Of a stretch of DNA of 64,000 nucleotides, positions 1 through 7,407 are shown in pieces (position 1 is the first letter of the stretch; each line of letters begins with the position of its first letter). The notes below the pieces were generated by a model. That model saw only the letters and a program-made list of their open reading frames with translations, was not told where the DNA came from and made no database searches. A program made the position numbers and the translations under genes. Source of the stretch: JAEUMD01 sp036768475 (GTDB lineage Bacteria > Pseudomonadota > Alphaproteobacteria > Rhizobiales > Hyphomicrobiaceae); the NCBI GenBank assembly GCA_036768475.1, contig DAIPMW010000003.1, positions 62,001-126,000 of the forward strand, read 5' to 3'.

Positions 1-50
1 ACAAGAGCGAGGACCAGGACAAGGGCGGCTCTCGCGTCACCGCACACTGA
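1..50 (+). CDS. C-terminal tail of an upstream gene, probably Lon protease (partial)
   Basis: An open frame enters from the left edge and stops at the TGA at 48-50; its last residues read KSEDQDKGGSRVTAH. A polar, charged tail fits the end of Lon, and in many alphaproteobacteria lon lies directly upstream of hupB, which follows here. The identification rests on gene order and the tail's composition only, since no domain is inside the window. Confidence 0.4.
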   Translation, partial: KSEDQDKGGSRVTAH

Positions 51-87
51 CAAACTGAACGGACATTGAACGCCGTTTAGCATAAGC

Positions 88-128
88 CGATGGCCAACCC
101 GCGGTGAAATTCCGCGGGTTGGCCATCG
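88..128 (+). terminator. Perfect 17-bp stem hairpin downstream of the partial gene
   Basis: Arms 88-104 and 112-128 are exact reverse complements around a 7-base loop. The hairpin starts 38 bases after the stop codon at 50, where a terminator for the upstream gene would be expected. Only a short T stretch follows, so it may act as an mRNA 3'-end stabiliser instead of a strong intrinsic terminator. Confidence 0.6.
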
Positions 129-359
129 CATTTCATGTGCGATCTGGTCCTTTCAGCGGCCGGGTCAAAGCCCGAAAAACCGCGAGATTCCGCTTGACGA
201 CTACGGTCTTTCGGCGCTTGTGTGCAGCCTTCAACGCGATCGCCGACGGTTTCCTCGCGGGTTTGCCCGCTGACGGATCGGAAGGTCAGGGGGCGCCATC
301 GGCTGCACGTCCTGATGCGAAGTGGTCCTGGCAATTCGTCGCGCAGTGAAGGCACGTCA

Positions 360-388
360 TTGACGGGAGCAAGGAGCGCTTCCAATAC
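360..388 (+). promoter_or_regulatory. Candidate sigma-70 promoter of hupB
   Basis: TTGACG at 360-365 and CAATAC at 383-388 are separated by 17 bases. The -35 is near consensus and the -10 weak. A start near 395 would give a leader of about 68 bases before the hupB ATG. Found by inspection only. Confidence 0.4.
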
Positions 389-462
389 ATCCAACCGCCC
401 AGATCGAGTGTGATCCAGCGCTTGACGGCTGAGTGAAATTCCAAACGCGAGGAAAGACAAAG

Positions 463-738
463 ATGAGCAAAAAAGATCTGATCGACACCGTGGCCAAGGA
501 GCTGGATCTTACGAAAGACAAGGCGGGGCAGGTTGTCGATGCCGTGGTCGATGCCGTCAAGGCCGCGCTTAAGGATGGGAAGGAAGTCCGCATCCCCGAT
601 TTCGGTACGTTCAAGGTTGCCGATCGCAAGGCGCGCGAGGGCCGCAATCCGCTGACCGGCAAGACGATGCAGATTCCGGCCTCGAAGGCGCCGAAGTTCA
701 CGGCAGCCAAGGGATTGAAGGAAATGCTCAACAGCTGA
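463..738 (+). CDS. hupB: DNA-binding protein HU
   Basis: A 91-residue histone-like nucleoid protein of the HU/IHF family, which dimerises and bends DNA. The family's beta-arm motif RNPLTGK is at residues 61-67, preceded by the conserved core VRIPDFGTF at 42-50, and the length is typical of HU. The ATG at 463 is chosen because GAGGAAAG lies at 449-456; an upstream in-frame ATG at 433 would add ten residues absent from the family and has no ribosome site. HU is preferred over IHF because of the overall sequence and the probable lon neighbour. A terminator follows directly, so the gene is probably monocistronic. Confidence 0.97.
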   Translation: MSKKDLIDTVAKELDLTKDKAGQVVDAVVDAVKAALKDGKEVRIPDFGTFKVADRKAREGRNPLTGKTMQIPASKAPKFTAAKGLKEMLNS

Positions 739-763
739 AAGTCCCGTCGGCTGTTTCTGGAAA

Positions 764-788
764 GGGGGGCTTTAGCCCTCCTTTTTTT
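764..788 (+). terminator. Rho-independent terminator of hupB
   Basis: A GC-rich 7-bp stem (GGGGGGC with GCCCTCC, one G-T pair) around a TTTA loop is followed by a run of seven T. It begins 26 bases after the hupB stop codon. Confidence 0.85.
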
Positions 789-802
789 GTTTCTCCGCCG
801 GC

Positions 803-831
803 TTGCGGCCATGACCATTCGGTTCTATGAG
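803..831 (+). promoter_or_regulatory. Candidate promoter of tRNA-Val
   Basis: TTGCGG at 803-808 and TATGAG at 826-831 have a 17-base spacer. Transcription would start near 838, a few bases before the tRNA 5' end at 845. Found by inspection. Confidence 0.35.
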
Positions 832-844
832 AGAGCCTCTTTTG

Positions 845-919
845 GGGCGGTTAGCTCAGTGGTAGAGCGCCTCGTTTACACCGAGGATGTCGGGAGTTCG
901 ACCCTCTCACCGCCCACCA
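845..919 (+). tRNA. tRNA-Val, anticodon UAC
   Basis: A complete cloverleaf: the acceptor GGGCGGT pairs with ACCGCCC, the D-arm has GCTCAGTGGTAGAGC, the anticodon stem CCTCG/CGAGG carries the loop TTTACAC, and the T-arm has the TTCGACC loop. The anticodon TAC reads valine codons. The 3' CCA is encoded at 917-919. Confidence 0.97.
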
Positions 920-930
920 TCTTTTGATAG

Positions 931-1200
931 TGACTCGAAGTTGCGCGAGCGCTTGGCGCTGCGGGCGCTGTGCGGGTTGAAGGTCGGCGCACTGGCGCCG
1001 GGCCACAGTAGCGGACTGAGCGCTCTGCGCTGTTTTTTTGCTGACTCGAAGTTGCGCGAGGGCTTGGCGCCGCGGGCGACGTGCAGGTTGAAGGTCGGCG
1101 CACTGGCGCCCTGCCGAGGTCGCGGACTGAGCGCTCCGAACTGTTTTTTGGCTGACTCGAAGTTACGCGAGGCCTTGGCGCCGCGGGCGACGTGCAGGTT
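931..1200. repeat. Three tandem imperfect 111-bp repeats between two tRNA genes
   Basis: Units begin with TGACTCGAAGTT at 931 and 1042 and with TGACTCGAAGTTACGCG at 1153, giving a period of exactly 111 in both intervals; the third unit is cut short near 1200. The units are close to identical over most of their length. Unit one ends with a small hairpin AGCGC-TCT-GCGCT and a T7 run at 1019-1039; unit two ends with a T6 run at 1144-1149. The period is a multiple of three, so frames stay open on both strands, but I see no ribosome site or known protein. It lies at the 3' ends of both tRNA genes. Confidence 0.9.
1019..1039 (+). terminator. Small hairpin plus T7 run inside repeat unit 1
   Basis: AGCGC (1019-1023), loop TCT and GCGCT (1027-1031) are followed by G and seven T. 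It could terminate tRNA-Val read-through. The stem is only five base pairs. Confidence 0.4.
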
Positions 1201-1312
1201 GGCGGGGTCTTGGTGAACCACCGGTCGCTTGCATTGGTATTGCTGCGCGGTGAACCGGCTATGCCGGCAATCCATGCGGCAGACGTCTCACGCCAAGTTG
1301 ACGTTGAGGGAA

Positions 1313-1389
<77 letters not shown>

Positions 1390-1438
1390 ATTTCCATTCA
1401 CGCCAGGCTCGAGCCACGGCGCGTGTCACAGAGCGGTG

Positions 1439-1467
1439 GATGTACGTGTTCGTTTGGCTGAAGTCAA
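1439..1467 (-). promoter_or_regulatory. Candidate promoter of tRNA-Asp
   Basis: On the minus strand TTGACT (1467-1462), a 17-base spacer and TACATC (1444-1439) resemble a sigma-70 promoter about 50 bases upstream of the tRNA 5' end. Found by inspection. Confidence 0.4.
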
Positions 1468-1680
1468 GCGCGCCTTTGCCGGTTTCAGCGACCATTTTTC
1501 GATGGCGCGAATTCTTCCTGCTGCGCAGTCATTCCACGGGGTGCGCGTTGTACGATTGCTGCACTGAAAGGGCGCCGCCGCTCGTGTGTACGCCGTCTGA
1601 ATGATCGCGCAAATTCGGCTGTTCGATCCCCCACTTTGGGTGGGGTCCGGTTGCGTGTTTGGGCGCGGTGGGATAACACA

Positions 1681-1695
1681 CGGAACCGTGTTCCG
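1681..1695. promoter_or_regulatory. Inverted repeat upstream of nuoA, possible operator
   Basis: CGGAAC (1681-1686) and GTTCCG (1690-1695) are exact reverse complements around CGT. The site lies about 95 bases before the nuoA start. A regulator site for the operon is possible, but no protein can be named. Confidence 0.3.
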
Positions 1696-1787
1696 TTGTT
1701 CGCGTCACTGCGCTTACGATAACGGGGTGTCAGTGGGAAATTCCGGTATTCTAGAGCCGGATTCCGCCCCCGGCCAAGGACGACACC

Positions 1788-2153
1788 ATGAATGAGCTGT
1801 TCCTGAACTATCTGCCGATCGCCATCTTTCTCGCGGTCGCCCTGTTCATCGGTGCCGCGCTGATGCTGGCCCCATTCCTCGTCGCGGTGCGCAATCCGGA
1901 CCCGGAGAAGGTTTCGGCCTACGAGTGCGGCTTCAACGCATTTGACGATGCGCGCATGAAATTCGATGTGCGCTTCTACCTGGTGGCGATCCTGTTCATC
2001 ATCTTCGACCTTGAAATCGCGTTCCTGTTCCCCTGGGCGGTGGCCTTCAAGGAGATCGGTGCACTCGGCTTCTGGTCGATGATGGTCTTCCTGGCAGTGC
2101 TCACCATCGGATTTATCTACGAGTGGAAGAAGGGTGCGCTCGAATGGGATTGA
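1788..2153 (+). CDS. nuoA: NADH-quinone oxidoreductase subunit A
   Basis: A 121-residue membrane subunit of complex I, the ND3 homologue at the interface of the membrane and peripheral arms. Three hydrophobic segments are visible near residues 8-33, 64-84 and 93-111. The family signature is clear: KVSAYECGFNAF at 41-52, with the conserved cysteine loop, then FDVRFYLVAILFIIFDLE. The length is normal. It is the first nuo gene and its stop overlaps the nuoB start, which suggests translational coupling. The ATG at 1788 follows a weak GGA-type ribosome site. Confidence 0.98.
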   Translation: MNELFLNYLPIAIFLAVALFIGAALMLAPFLVAVRNPDPEKVSAYECGFNAFDDARMKFDVRFYLVAILFIIFDLEIAFLFPWAVAFKEIGALGFWSMMVFLAVLTIGFIYEWKKGALEWD

Positions 2154-2737
2154 TCGTTCCTCCACAGATCGGCCTGGGGCCTAACGGTGGCATCACCTTC
2201 GACACGCCACGCGAGGGTGCAGGCAGCGGCCTCGTTGCGCCGGAGCCGAAGTTTTTCGCCGAGATCAACAACGAACTCGCCGACAAGGGCTTTCTCGTTA
2301 CGACCACCGACGACCTCATTAACTGGGCGCGCACCGGCTCGCTCATGTGGATGACGTTCGGGCTCGCCTGCTGTGCGGTCGAGATGATGCAGGCATCGAT
2401 GCCGCGCTACGACGTCGAGCGGTTCGGCTTTGCGCCGCGCGCAAGCCCACGCCAGTCAGACGTGATGATCGTGGCGGGCACATTGACCAACAAGATGGCG
2501 CCGGCGTTGCGCAAGGTCTACGACCAGATGCCAGAGCCGCGCTACGTGATCTCGATGGGTAGTTGCGCCAACGGTGGTGGATACTATCACTACTCGTACG
2601 CCGTGGTGCGCGGTTGCGATCGTATCGTGCCCGTCGATGTCTACGTGCCCGGTTGCCCGCCGACCGCAGAGGCATTGGTCTATGGCATCCTGCTGCTGCA
2701 AAAGAAGATCCGCCGCACCGGCACGATCGAGAGATAA
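2144..2737 (+). CDS. nuoB: NADH-quinone oxidoreductase subunit B
   Basis: A 197-residue iron-sulfur subunit that carries cluster N2, the last electron carrier before quinone. The tetranuclear ligands are visible as the tandem cysteines C76-C77 in GLACCAVEM, C141 in MGSCANGGG and C171 in VPGCPP. The ATG at 2144 lies inside the last codons of nuoA, a 10-base overlap; the in-frame ATG at 2123 would add seven residues with no support. The N-terminal 30 residues are glycine- and proline-rich, as in many alphaproteobacterial NuoB proteins. Confidence 0.98.
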   Translation: MGLIVPPQIGLGPNGGITFDTPREGAGSGLVAPEPKFFAEINNELADKGFLVTTTDDLINWARTGSLMWMTFGLACCAVEMMQASMPRYDVERFGFAPRASPRQSDVMIVAGTLTNKMAPALRKVYDQMPEPRYVISMGSCANGGGYYHYSYAVVRGCDRIVPVDVYVPGCPPTAEALVYGILLLQKKIRRTGTIER

Positions 2738-2775
2738 GAAGCGGTGGAGTGGGCACAGCGACTAGAGACTGACAA

Positions 2776-2809
2776 GGGCGGCTGAAGGACAGGGGCGGCT
2801 GAAGGACAG
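2776..2809 (+). repeat. Perfect 17-bp tandem duplication in the nuoB-nuoC spacer
   Basis: GGGCGGCTGAAGGACAG occurs at 2776-2792 and again at 2793-2809 without mismatch. It lies in the 134-base gap between nuoB and nuoC. It looks like recent replication slippage. Confidence 0.85.
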
Positions 2810-2871
2810 CGGCGAGATGCCTCCCCACTTCATTCGCAAGGACCTGTTTCCTGCACAACGACGGACAATCC

Positions 2872-3495
2872 ATGGACGAAGCACTCGAAGAGCTGGGCAA
2901 TTATGTCGGTGGCAAGATCGCCGGTGCGCTGCAGGCCAAGAAAGTGGCGTATGGCGAGCTGACGCTGACGGTGGCGCGCAGCCAGATACTGTCGGTGCTG
3001 AAGCTCTTGCGGAACGACGCACGCTGCCGCTTCGAAGTCCTGATCGATCTGTGCGGCGTTGACTATCCGGGTCGCGAAAACCGGTTCGACGTCGTCTATC
3101 ATCTGCTCTCGCCGCGCACCAACCAGCGCATCCGCATCAAGCTGGAAACCAACGAGACGGATCCGGTCCCGAGCGCTGTCGGTGTCTTCTCGGTGGCCGA
3201 CTGGTTCGAACGGGAAGCCTACGACATGTACGGCATCCTGTTTTCGGGGCATCCGGACTTGCGCCGTATGCTAACCGATTACGGCTTCCAGGGGCATCCG
3301 CTGCGCAAGGATTTCCCGCTCACCGGCTATGTCGAGGTGCGTTACGACGACATCTCCAAGCGTGTGATCTACGAGCCGGTGAAACTCACCCAGGAGTTCC
3401 GCGATTTCGACTTCGAGAGCCCTTGGGAAGGCGTCAACTATCCTCTTCCAGGCGACGAGAAGGCCGGTGGCAGGCCGCCTTCGGGAAAGGCCTGA
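2872..3495 (+). CDS. nuoC: NADH-quinone oxidoreductase subunit C
   Basis: A 207-residue peripheral-arm subunit (30 kDa, NDUFS3 family) that helps form the quinone site with NuoB and NuoD. The family signature runs from WFEREAYDMYGI at 111-122 through GHPDLRRMLTDYGF to GHPLRKDFPLTGY at 141-153. It is a separate polypeptide, not the NuoCD fusion of enterobacteria. The last residues are a short basic tail. The stop lies four bases before the ATG of the thioesterase gene, so the two are probably co-transcribed. Confidence 0.98.
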   Translation: MDEALEELGNYVGGKIAGALQAKKVAYGELTLTVARSQILSVLKLLRNDARCRFEVLIDLCGVDYPGRENRFDVVYHLLSPRTNQRIRIKLETNETDPVPSAVGVFSVADWFEREAYDMYGILFSGHPDLRRMLTDYGFQGHPLRKDFPLTGYVEVRYDDISKRVIYEPVKLTQEFRDFDFESPWEGVNYPLPGDEKAGGRPPSGKA

Positions 3496-3499
3496 GCCG

Positions 3500-3949
3500 A
3501 TGAAGGACACGCTCAACGTCGGCGCCACGTTCCGCTTCGAGTACAAGGTCCCGGCCACCAAGACGGTGCCGCATCTCTACCCCGAGGCGATCGAGTTCAC
3601 GACCATGCCGACAGTCTTCGCCACCGGCTTCATGGTCGGCCTGATGGAGTGGACGGCATTGCAGCTGCTGGCACCGCATCTGGATGAAGGCGAGGGCTCG
3701 CTCGGCACGCACATCGACGTGAGCCACGTCGCGGCGACGGTGCCGGGCCAGGTGGTGACGGTCGATGCCGAGGTGACCGGCGTCAACGGCCGGCGCATCG
3801 CGTTCAAGGTGAAGGCTCACGACGGCATCGACACTATCGGCGAGGGCGATCACGAACGCGTCGTGGTGCCATGGGAAAGGTTCGAGGCCAAGGTCAACCA
3901 GAAGGCCAAGGCAGCGCGGGTGCGCCCTATCACGCGGCGCAAGATTTGA
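3500..3949 (+). CDS. FlK-type hot-dog thioesterase
   Basis: A 149-residue protein of the hot-dog fold thioesterase family typified by fluoroacetyl-CoA thioesterase FlK. The residues matching the FlK catalytic triad are all present and fall on the same numbers: T42 in VFATG, E50 in LMEW and H76 in VSHVAA. The motif GTHIDVSHVAATVPG at 69-83 is typical. The ATG at 3500 starts this family; the upstream ATG at 3467 lies inside nuoC. The substrate is unknown; family members act on acyl-CoA thioesters. It sits between nuoC and nuoD with no obvious link to complex I. Confidence 0.85.
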   Translation: MKDTLNVGATFRFEYKVPATKTVPHLYPEAIEFTTMPTVFATGFMVGLMEWTALQLLAPHLDEGEGSLGTHIDVSHVAATVPGQVVTVDAEVTGVNGRRIAFKVKAHDGIDTIGEGDHERVVVPWERFEAKVNQKAKAARVRPITRRKI

Positions 3950-3967
3950 AGCGGTACGAGGCAGGCG

Positions 3968-4405
3968 ATGGCAGGTCCGCGCGACATATCGGGAAGGTGT
4001 CTTTGCGGCGCGGTATCCTTCACTGCCCATGCTGCGGGCTCCGACGTGGGCGTATGCCACTGCACGATGTGCCAGCGCTGGGCGGCAGGCCCGCTGTTGG
4101 CAGTCGAGATCGATGCCGGCTCCTTGAAGTTCGCCGATGATGGGAGTCTTGGCGTCTATGCGTCGTCTGAATGGGGCGAGCGGCTCTTTTGCAAGTCGTG
4201 TGGAACGCCGCTGTTCTGGCGCTCGCGTGACGGGCAGCACGCAGTCGTCTCGGCGGGTGCGCTTGATGACAAGAGCGGGCTCCATCTCGCCTCGCAGATC
4301 TACATCGACGAGAAGCCAAGTTATTACGAATTCGCCAACGACACCGCGAAGATGACCGGAGCCCAGTTCATCGCGATGATGACGGCAGGCACCAAGAAAG
4401 ACTGA
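3968..4405 (+). CDS. GFA/CENP-V family zinc protein
   Basis: A 145-residue protein of the family named after glutathione-dependent formaldehyde-activating enzyme. Zinc-ligand cysteines are visible: C11 and C13 in CLCGAVSF, C30, C32 and C35 in CHCTMCQRW, and C75 and C78 in FCKSCGTPLFW. Length and motif order match the family. Many members have no proven activity, and the formaldehyde role of the founding protein is disputed, so glutathione or S-hydroxymethyl adducts are only possible ligands. It lies 18 bases after the thioesterase and 7 before nuoD, so it is probably transcribed with nuo. Confidence 0.9.
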   Translation: MAGPRDISGRCLCGAVSFTAHAAGSDVGVCHCTMCQRWAAGPLLAVEIDAGSLKFADDGSLGVYASSEWGERLFCKSCGTPLFWRSRDGQHAVVSAGALDDKSGLHLASQIYIDEKPSYYEFANDTAKMTGAQFIAMMTAGTKKD

Positions 4406-4412
4406 GAACGCA

Positions 4413-5603
4413 ATGGCAGAAGCAGAGATCCGCCAGTTCAACATCAATTTCGGTCCGCAGCATCCCGCTGCGCACGGCGTCTTGCGCCTTGTGCTGGAGC
4501 TGGACGGCGAGGTGGTTACGCGTGTCGATCCGCATGTCGGCCTGCTGCATCGCGGCACGGAAAAGCTGATCGAGCACAAGACCTATCTCCAGGCGATCGG
4601 CTATTTCGACCGGCTCGATTACGTGGCGCCGATGAACCAGGAACATGCGTTCTGCCTTGCTGCGGAGCGTCTCCTCGGCCTTGAGGTTCCCTATCGCGGG
4701 CAACTCATCCGTGTGCTCTTTTCCGAGATCGGCCGCATCCTGTCTCATCTGCTCAATGTGACGACGCAGGCGATGGACGTCGGCGCGCTGACACCGCCGC
4801 TGTGGGGATTTGAAGAGCGCGAACGGTTGATGATCTTCTATGAGCGCGCATCGGGCGCGCGCATGCATGCCAAGTACTTCCGCATCGGCGGCGTGCATCA
4901 GGACTTGCCGCCGCAGCTGATCGACGACATCTACGTCTGGTGCGATCCGTTCCTGAAGACGCTCGACGACCTGGAAGGGTTGCTGACGGGCAACCGTATC
5001 TTCAAACAGCGCAATGTCGACATCGGCGTCGTCAAGCTCGATGACGGTTTCGATTGGGGCTTCTCTGGCGTGATGGTGCGCGGTTCGGGCGCGGCCTGGG
5101 ACCTGCGCAAGGCACAGCCCTATGAATGCTATTCGGAGATGGATTTCGACATTCCAATCGGCAAGAACGGCGATTGCTACGACCGCTATCTGATCCGCAT
5201 GCAGGAGATGCGCGAATCGGTGAAGATCATGAAGCAGTGTTGTGACAAGCTGCGCTCGCCGCAGGGCCAGGGCCCGATCTCGGCGGATAACAAGAAGGTC
5301 GTGCCGCCGAAGCGTGGCGAGATGAAGCGTTCGATGGAAGCGCTCATCCATCATTTCAAGCTCTATACCGAGGGTTTCCACGTTCCGGCCGGGGAAGTCT
5401 ATGCGGCGGTGGAGGCTCCCAAGGGTGAGTTTGGTGTCTATCTCGTCTCCGACGGCTCCAACAAGCCTTATCGCTGCAAGATCCGCGCGCCCGGTTTCGC
5501 GCACCTGTCGGCCATGGACTTCATGAACCGCGGTCACATGCTGGCCGACGTCTCGGCCATCATTGGCTCGCTCGACATCGTCTTCGGAGAGATCGACCGG
5601 TGA
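4413..5603 (+). CDS. nuoD: NADH-quinone oxidoreductase subunit D
   Basis: A 396-residue 49-kDa subunit of complex I that forms the quinone-reduction pocket with NuoB. The start NFGPQHPAAHGVLRL, the segment HVGLLHRGTEKL and the C-terminal FGEIDR are diagnostic; the histidine in the first segment lies near the quinone head group in solved complexes. The length is normal. The stop overlaps the GTG of the next gene by three bases. Confidence 0.98.
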   Translation: MAEAEIRQFNINFGPQHPAAHGVLRLVLELDGEVVTRVDPHVGLLHRGTEKLIEHKTYLQAIGYFDRLDYVAPMNQEHAFCLAAERLLGLEVPYRGQLIRVLFSEIGRILSHLLNVTTQAMDVGALTPPLWGFEERERLMIFYERASGARMHAKYFRIGGVHQDLPPQLIDDIYVWCDPFLKTLDDLEGLLTGNRIFKQRNVDIGVVKLDDGFDWGFSGVMVRGSGAAWDLRKAQPYECYSEMDFDIPIGKNGDCYDRYLIRMQEMRESVKIMKQCCDKLRSPQGQGPISADNKKVVPPKRGEMKRSMEALIHHFKLYTEGFHVPAGEVYAAVEAPKGEFGVYLVSDGSNKPYRCKIRAPGFAHLSAMDFMNRGHMLADVSAIIGSLDIVFGEIDR

Positions 5604-5956
5604 GCGATAGCCTTCCGCGTTGTCCGAAGTGTGGATCAGAGCACAGCTACGAGGACGGCAGTCTGCTCGTCTGCCCGGAGTGCGCGCACGAGTGGTCACG
5701 TGAGGCTGTATCGGGGGACGTGGATGAGGATGCCGCACGTATCATCAAGGATGCGGTCGGCAACGTGCTGGCAGACGGTGACAGCGTCACCGTCATCAAG
5801 GATCTCAAGATCAAGGGCTCGTCCTCGGTCGTAAAGGTCGGCACCAAGGTGCGCAATATCCGGCTGGTCGATGGCTCGGGCGGCCACGACATCGACTGCA
5901 GGATCGATGGCATCGGTCCGATGCAGCTGAAGTCGGCGTTCGTCAAAAAGGTTTGA
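5600..5956 (+). CDS. yjdM: YjdM/PhnA-family zinc-ribbon protein
   Basis: A 118-residue protein with an N-terminal zinc ribbon (C8, C11, C25, C28) and the C-terminal beta-rich domain GDSVTVIKDLKIKGSS typical of YjdM, formerly PhnA. Despite the old name, a role in phosphonate use is not established. The start is GTG at 5600, overlapping the nuoD stop; no ATG gives the intact zinc ribbon. Its position suggests translational coupling to nuoD. It is followed by a 265-base gap, so the first nuo transcript may end after this gene. Confidence 0.88.
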   Translation: MSDSLPRCPKCGSEHSYEDGSLLVCPECAHEWSREAVSGDVDEDAARIIKDAVGNVLADGDSVTVIKDLKIKGSSSVVKVGTKVRNIRLVDGSGGHDIDCRIDGIGPMQLKSAFVKKV

Positions 5957-6006
5957 GATTTTCTGGTAAAGTGACCGGGGTCACACGCCTCGTTGCAGCG
6001 CTGCGC

Positions 6007-6100
6007 TAGAGCAGGTCAGGTTTTGATTGGATCACGTCTGCCCGTTATGGCCTGCTCCAACTCTTTGTTTGAGAGCCTCAGCCATGGCTTCGACGGAAGC
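6007..6100. repeat. Dispersed hairpin repeat, copy 1
   Basis: A 94-base element aligned without gaps to 46744-46837 with about 80% identity. Its outer arms GAGCAGG (6009-6015) and CCTGCTC (6051-6057) can form a hairpin. It lies between yjdM and the SQR-like gene. A shorter relative is at 42381-42430. It is non-coding here. Confidence 0.8.
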
Positions 6101-6221
6101 ATGAAGGCGATCCAGCATCTTGTTTCGAAAATGTTGGTCTGAACCGCTGCACACTTCAGCTCAACATGACCGAGCCGGTTAGCATAACCTGAACGGAACA
6201 AGCGCAGCGCGAGGCGGTCCC

Positions 6222-7355
6222 ATGTCCCCACCCAACATCTCCATTCTCGGCGCAGGCTTTGCGGCACTGACTGCGGTGCGCCAACTGCGCAAGCGCCTGC
6301 CCGATGCGCGGATCACGCTGATAGCACCCAAGTGCGAATTCCACTATCTGCCGAGCCTCATCTGGGTGCCGACGGGGCTGCGTCACCGCAAGGACATCGT
6401 CATACCGCTCGATCGCTTCATCAAGCGTCACAATGTCAATTTCAAACGGGCCAGTGTCACCGGAATGTCTGCCGACGGACGTGCGGTCGAGACGAGCGAT
6501 GGGCCGGTCGGCAACGATGCCCTGGTGATCGCCACGGGCGGACGTTTCATCAAGAAGTTGCCCGGCATCGAGCATGCGCTGACGCTTTGCGAGGGCATCG
6601 ATTCCGCGGAAGCCATCCGGGCTCGGCTCGATTCTCTGACCAAGGGGCGGATCGCACTCGGCTTCGGTGGCAATCCCAACGAGCCTTCAGCGATGCGTGG
6701 CGGGCCGATGTTCGAACTTCTGTTCGGGATCGAGACGTGGCTGCGTCAGGAAAGGCGGCGCGACAATGTCGAACTGACGTTCTTCAGTGCGGCAGCACAG
6801 CCGGGCAAACGGCTCGGTGAGAAAGCGGTGACGGGGCTTTTATCGGAGATGGCTAAGCGGCGCATCGACACGCATCTGGGCCACAAGCCCCTGGGCTTCT
6901 CGGCACAGGGCGTCGACACGGAAGGCGGCCACATCAACGCCGATCTCATCCTCTTCATGCCGGGATTGACGGGACCGGCCTGGATCGCCGACACGGGGCT
7001 GCCGAAGTCGGAGGGCGGCTTCATCAAGGCTGACAAATTCTGTCGTGTCGACGGTTTCGCGCACACCTATGTGGCGGGCGATGCGGGCTCGTTCCCCGGT
7101 CCCGATTGGTTGCCGAAACAGGCGCATATGGCAGACCTGCAGGCGAAAGCGGCGTCGGAGAACCTGGTGGCGGGTCTTGCCGGCAAGGAGCCGCAGGTGA
7201 CGCCCAAGCCCGAGCTCATCTGCATCGTTGATACGCTCGACAAGGGCATGCTCGTCTATCGTGATCCGAAACGCTCGATGGTGCTGCCGTCCAGCCGCAT
7301 GTTCCACTGGTCGAAGCGGGCCTTCGAGCGGCACTATCTGCGCGCTTACCAGTAA
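6222..7355 (+). CDS. SQR-like FAD-dependent pyridine nucleotide-disulfide oxidoreductase
   Basis: A 377-residue flavoprotein resembling sulfide:quinone oxidoreductase and NDH-2-like enzymes. An FAD-binding GAGFAA is at 10-15, the ATG motif LVIATGG at 101-107 and the second FAD contact YVAGDAGS at 283-290. The region where classical SQR has a catalytic cysteine before GPAYEF reads MRGGPMFEL (158-166) with no cysteine; the protein's four cysteines are at 38, 123, 274 and 334. Sulfide oxidation is therefore doubtful and the substrate unknown. Quinone reduction would fit the nuo neighbourhood, but that is inference. The ATG at 6222 gives the Rossmann motif at the usual distance. Confidence 0.8.
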   Translation: MSPPNISILGAGFAALTAVRQLRKRLPDARITLIAPKCEFHYLPSLIWVPTGLRHRKDIVIPLDRFIKRHNVNFKRASVTGMSADGRAVETSDGPVGNDALVIATGGRFIKKLPGIEHALTLCEGIDSAEAIRARLDSLTKGRIALGFGGNPNEPSAMRGGPMFELLFGIETWLRQERRRDNVELTFFSAAAQPGKRLGEKAVTGLLSEMAKRRIDTHLGHKPLGFSAQGVDTEGGHINADLILFMPGLTGPAWIADTGLPKSEGGFIKADKFCRVDGFAHTYVAGDAGSFPGPDWLPKQAHMADLQAKAASENLVAGLAGKEPQVTPKPELICIVDTLDKGMLVYRDPKRSMVLPSSRMFHWSKRAFERHYLRAYQ

Positions 7356-7407
7356 GGCAGTACGCTGGCCGTCGGTACGGTGGCTGTTCATCGCGGAGTG
7401 TTCGAGG

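Larger units (their letters stand above)
51..462. other. Intergenic region between the partial gene and hupB
   Basis: 412 bases without a convincing gene. It holds the long hairpin at 88-128 and a possible hupB promoter at 360-388. The short ORFs here have no start signals or recognisable products. Confidence 0.6.
1390..1787. other. Intergenic region between tRNA-Asp and nuoA
   Basis: 398 bases without a credible gene. It must hold the nuo promoter. I see a tRNA-Asp promoter candidate (1439-1467), a short hairpin with arms CCCCAC 1629-1634 and GTGGGG 1640-1645, and an inverted repeat at 1681-1695. No clear -35/-10 pair for nuoA could be picked by eye. Confidence 0.5.

Noticed and set aside
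931..1200. CRISPR-like array
   Set aside because: Three 111-bp units directly adjoin without unique spacers, and no cas genes are present.
3500..4405. Fluoroacetate-resistance locus
   Set aside because: The FlK triad is present, but no fluorometabolite genes are nearby and the family is broader than FlK, so only the thioesterase family is claimed.
4368..5738. 456-residue minus-strand ORF opposite nuoD
   Set aside because: It is antisense to a certain complex I gene and owes its length to GC-rich codon use. No family is recognisable.
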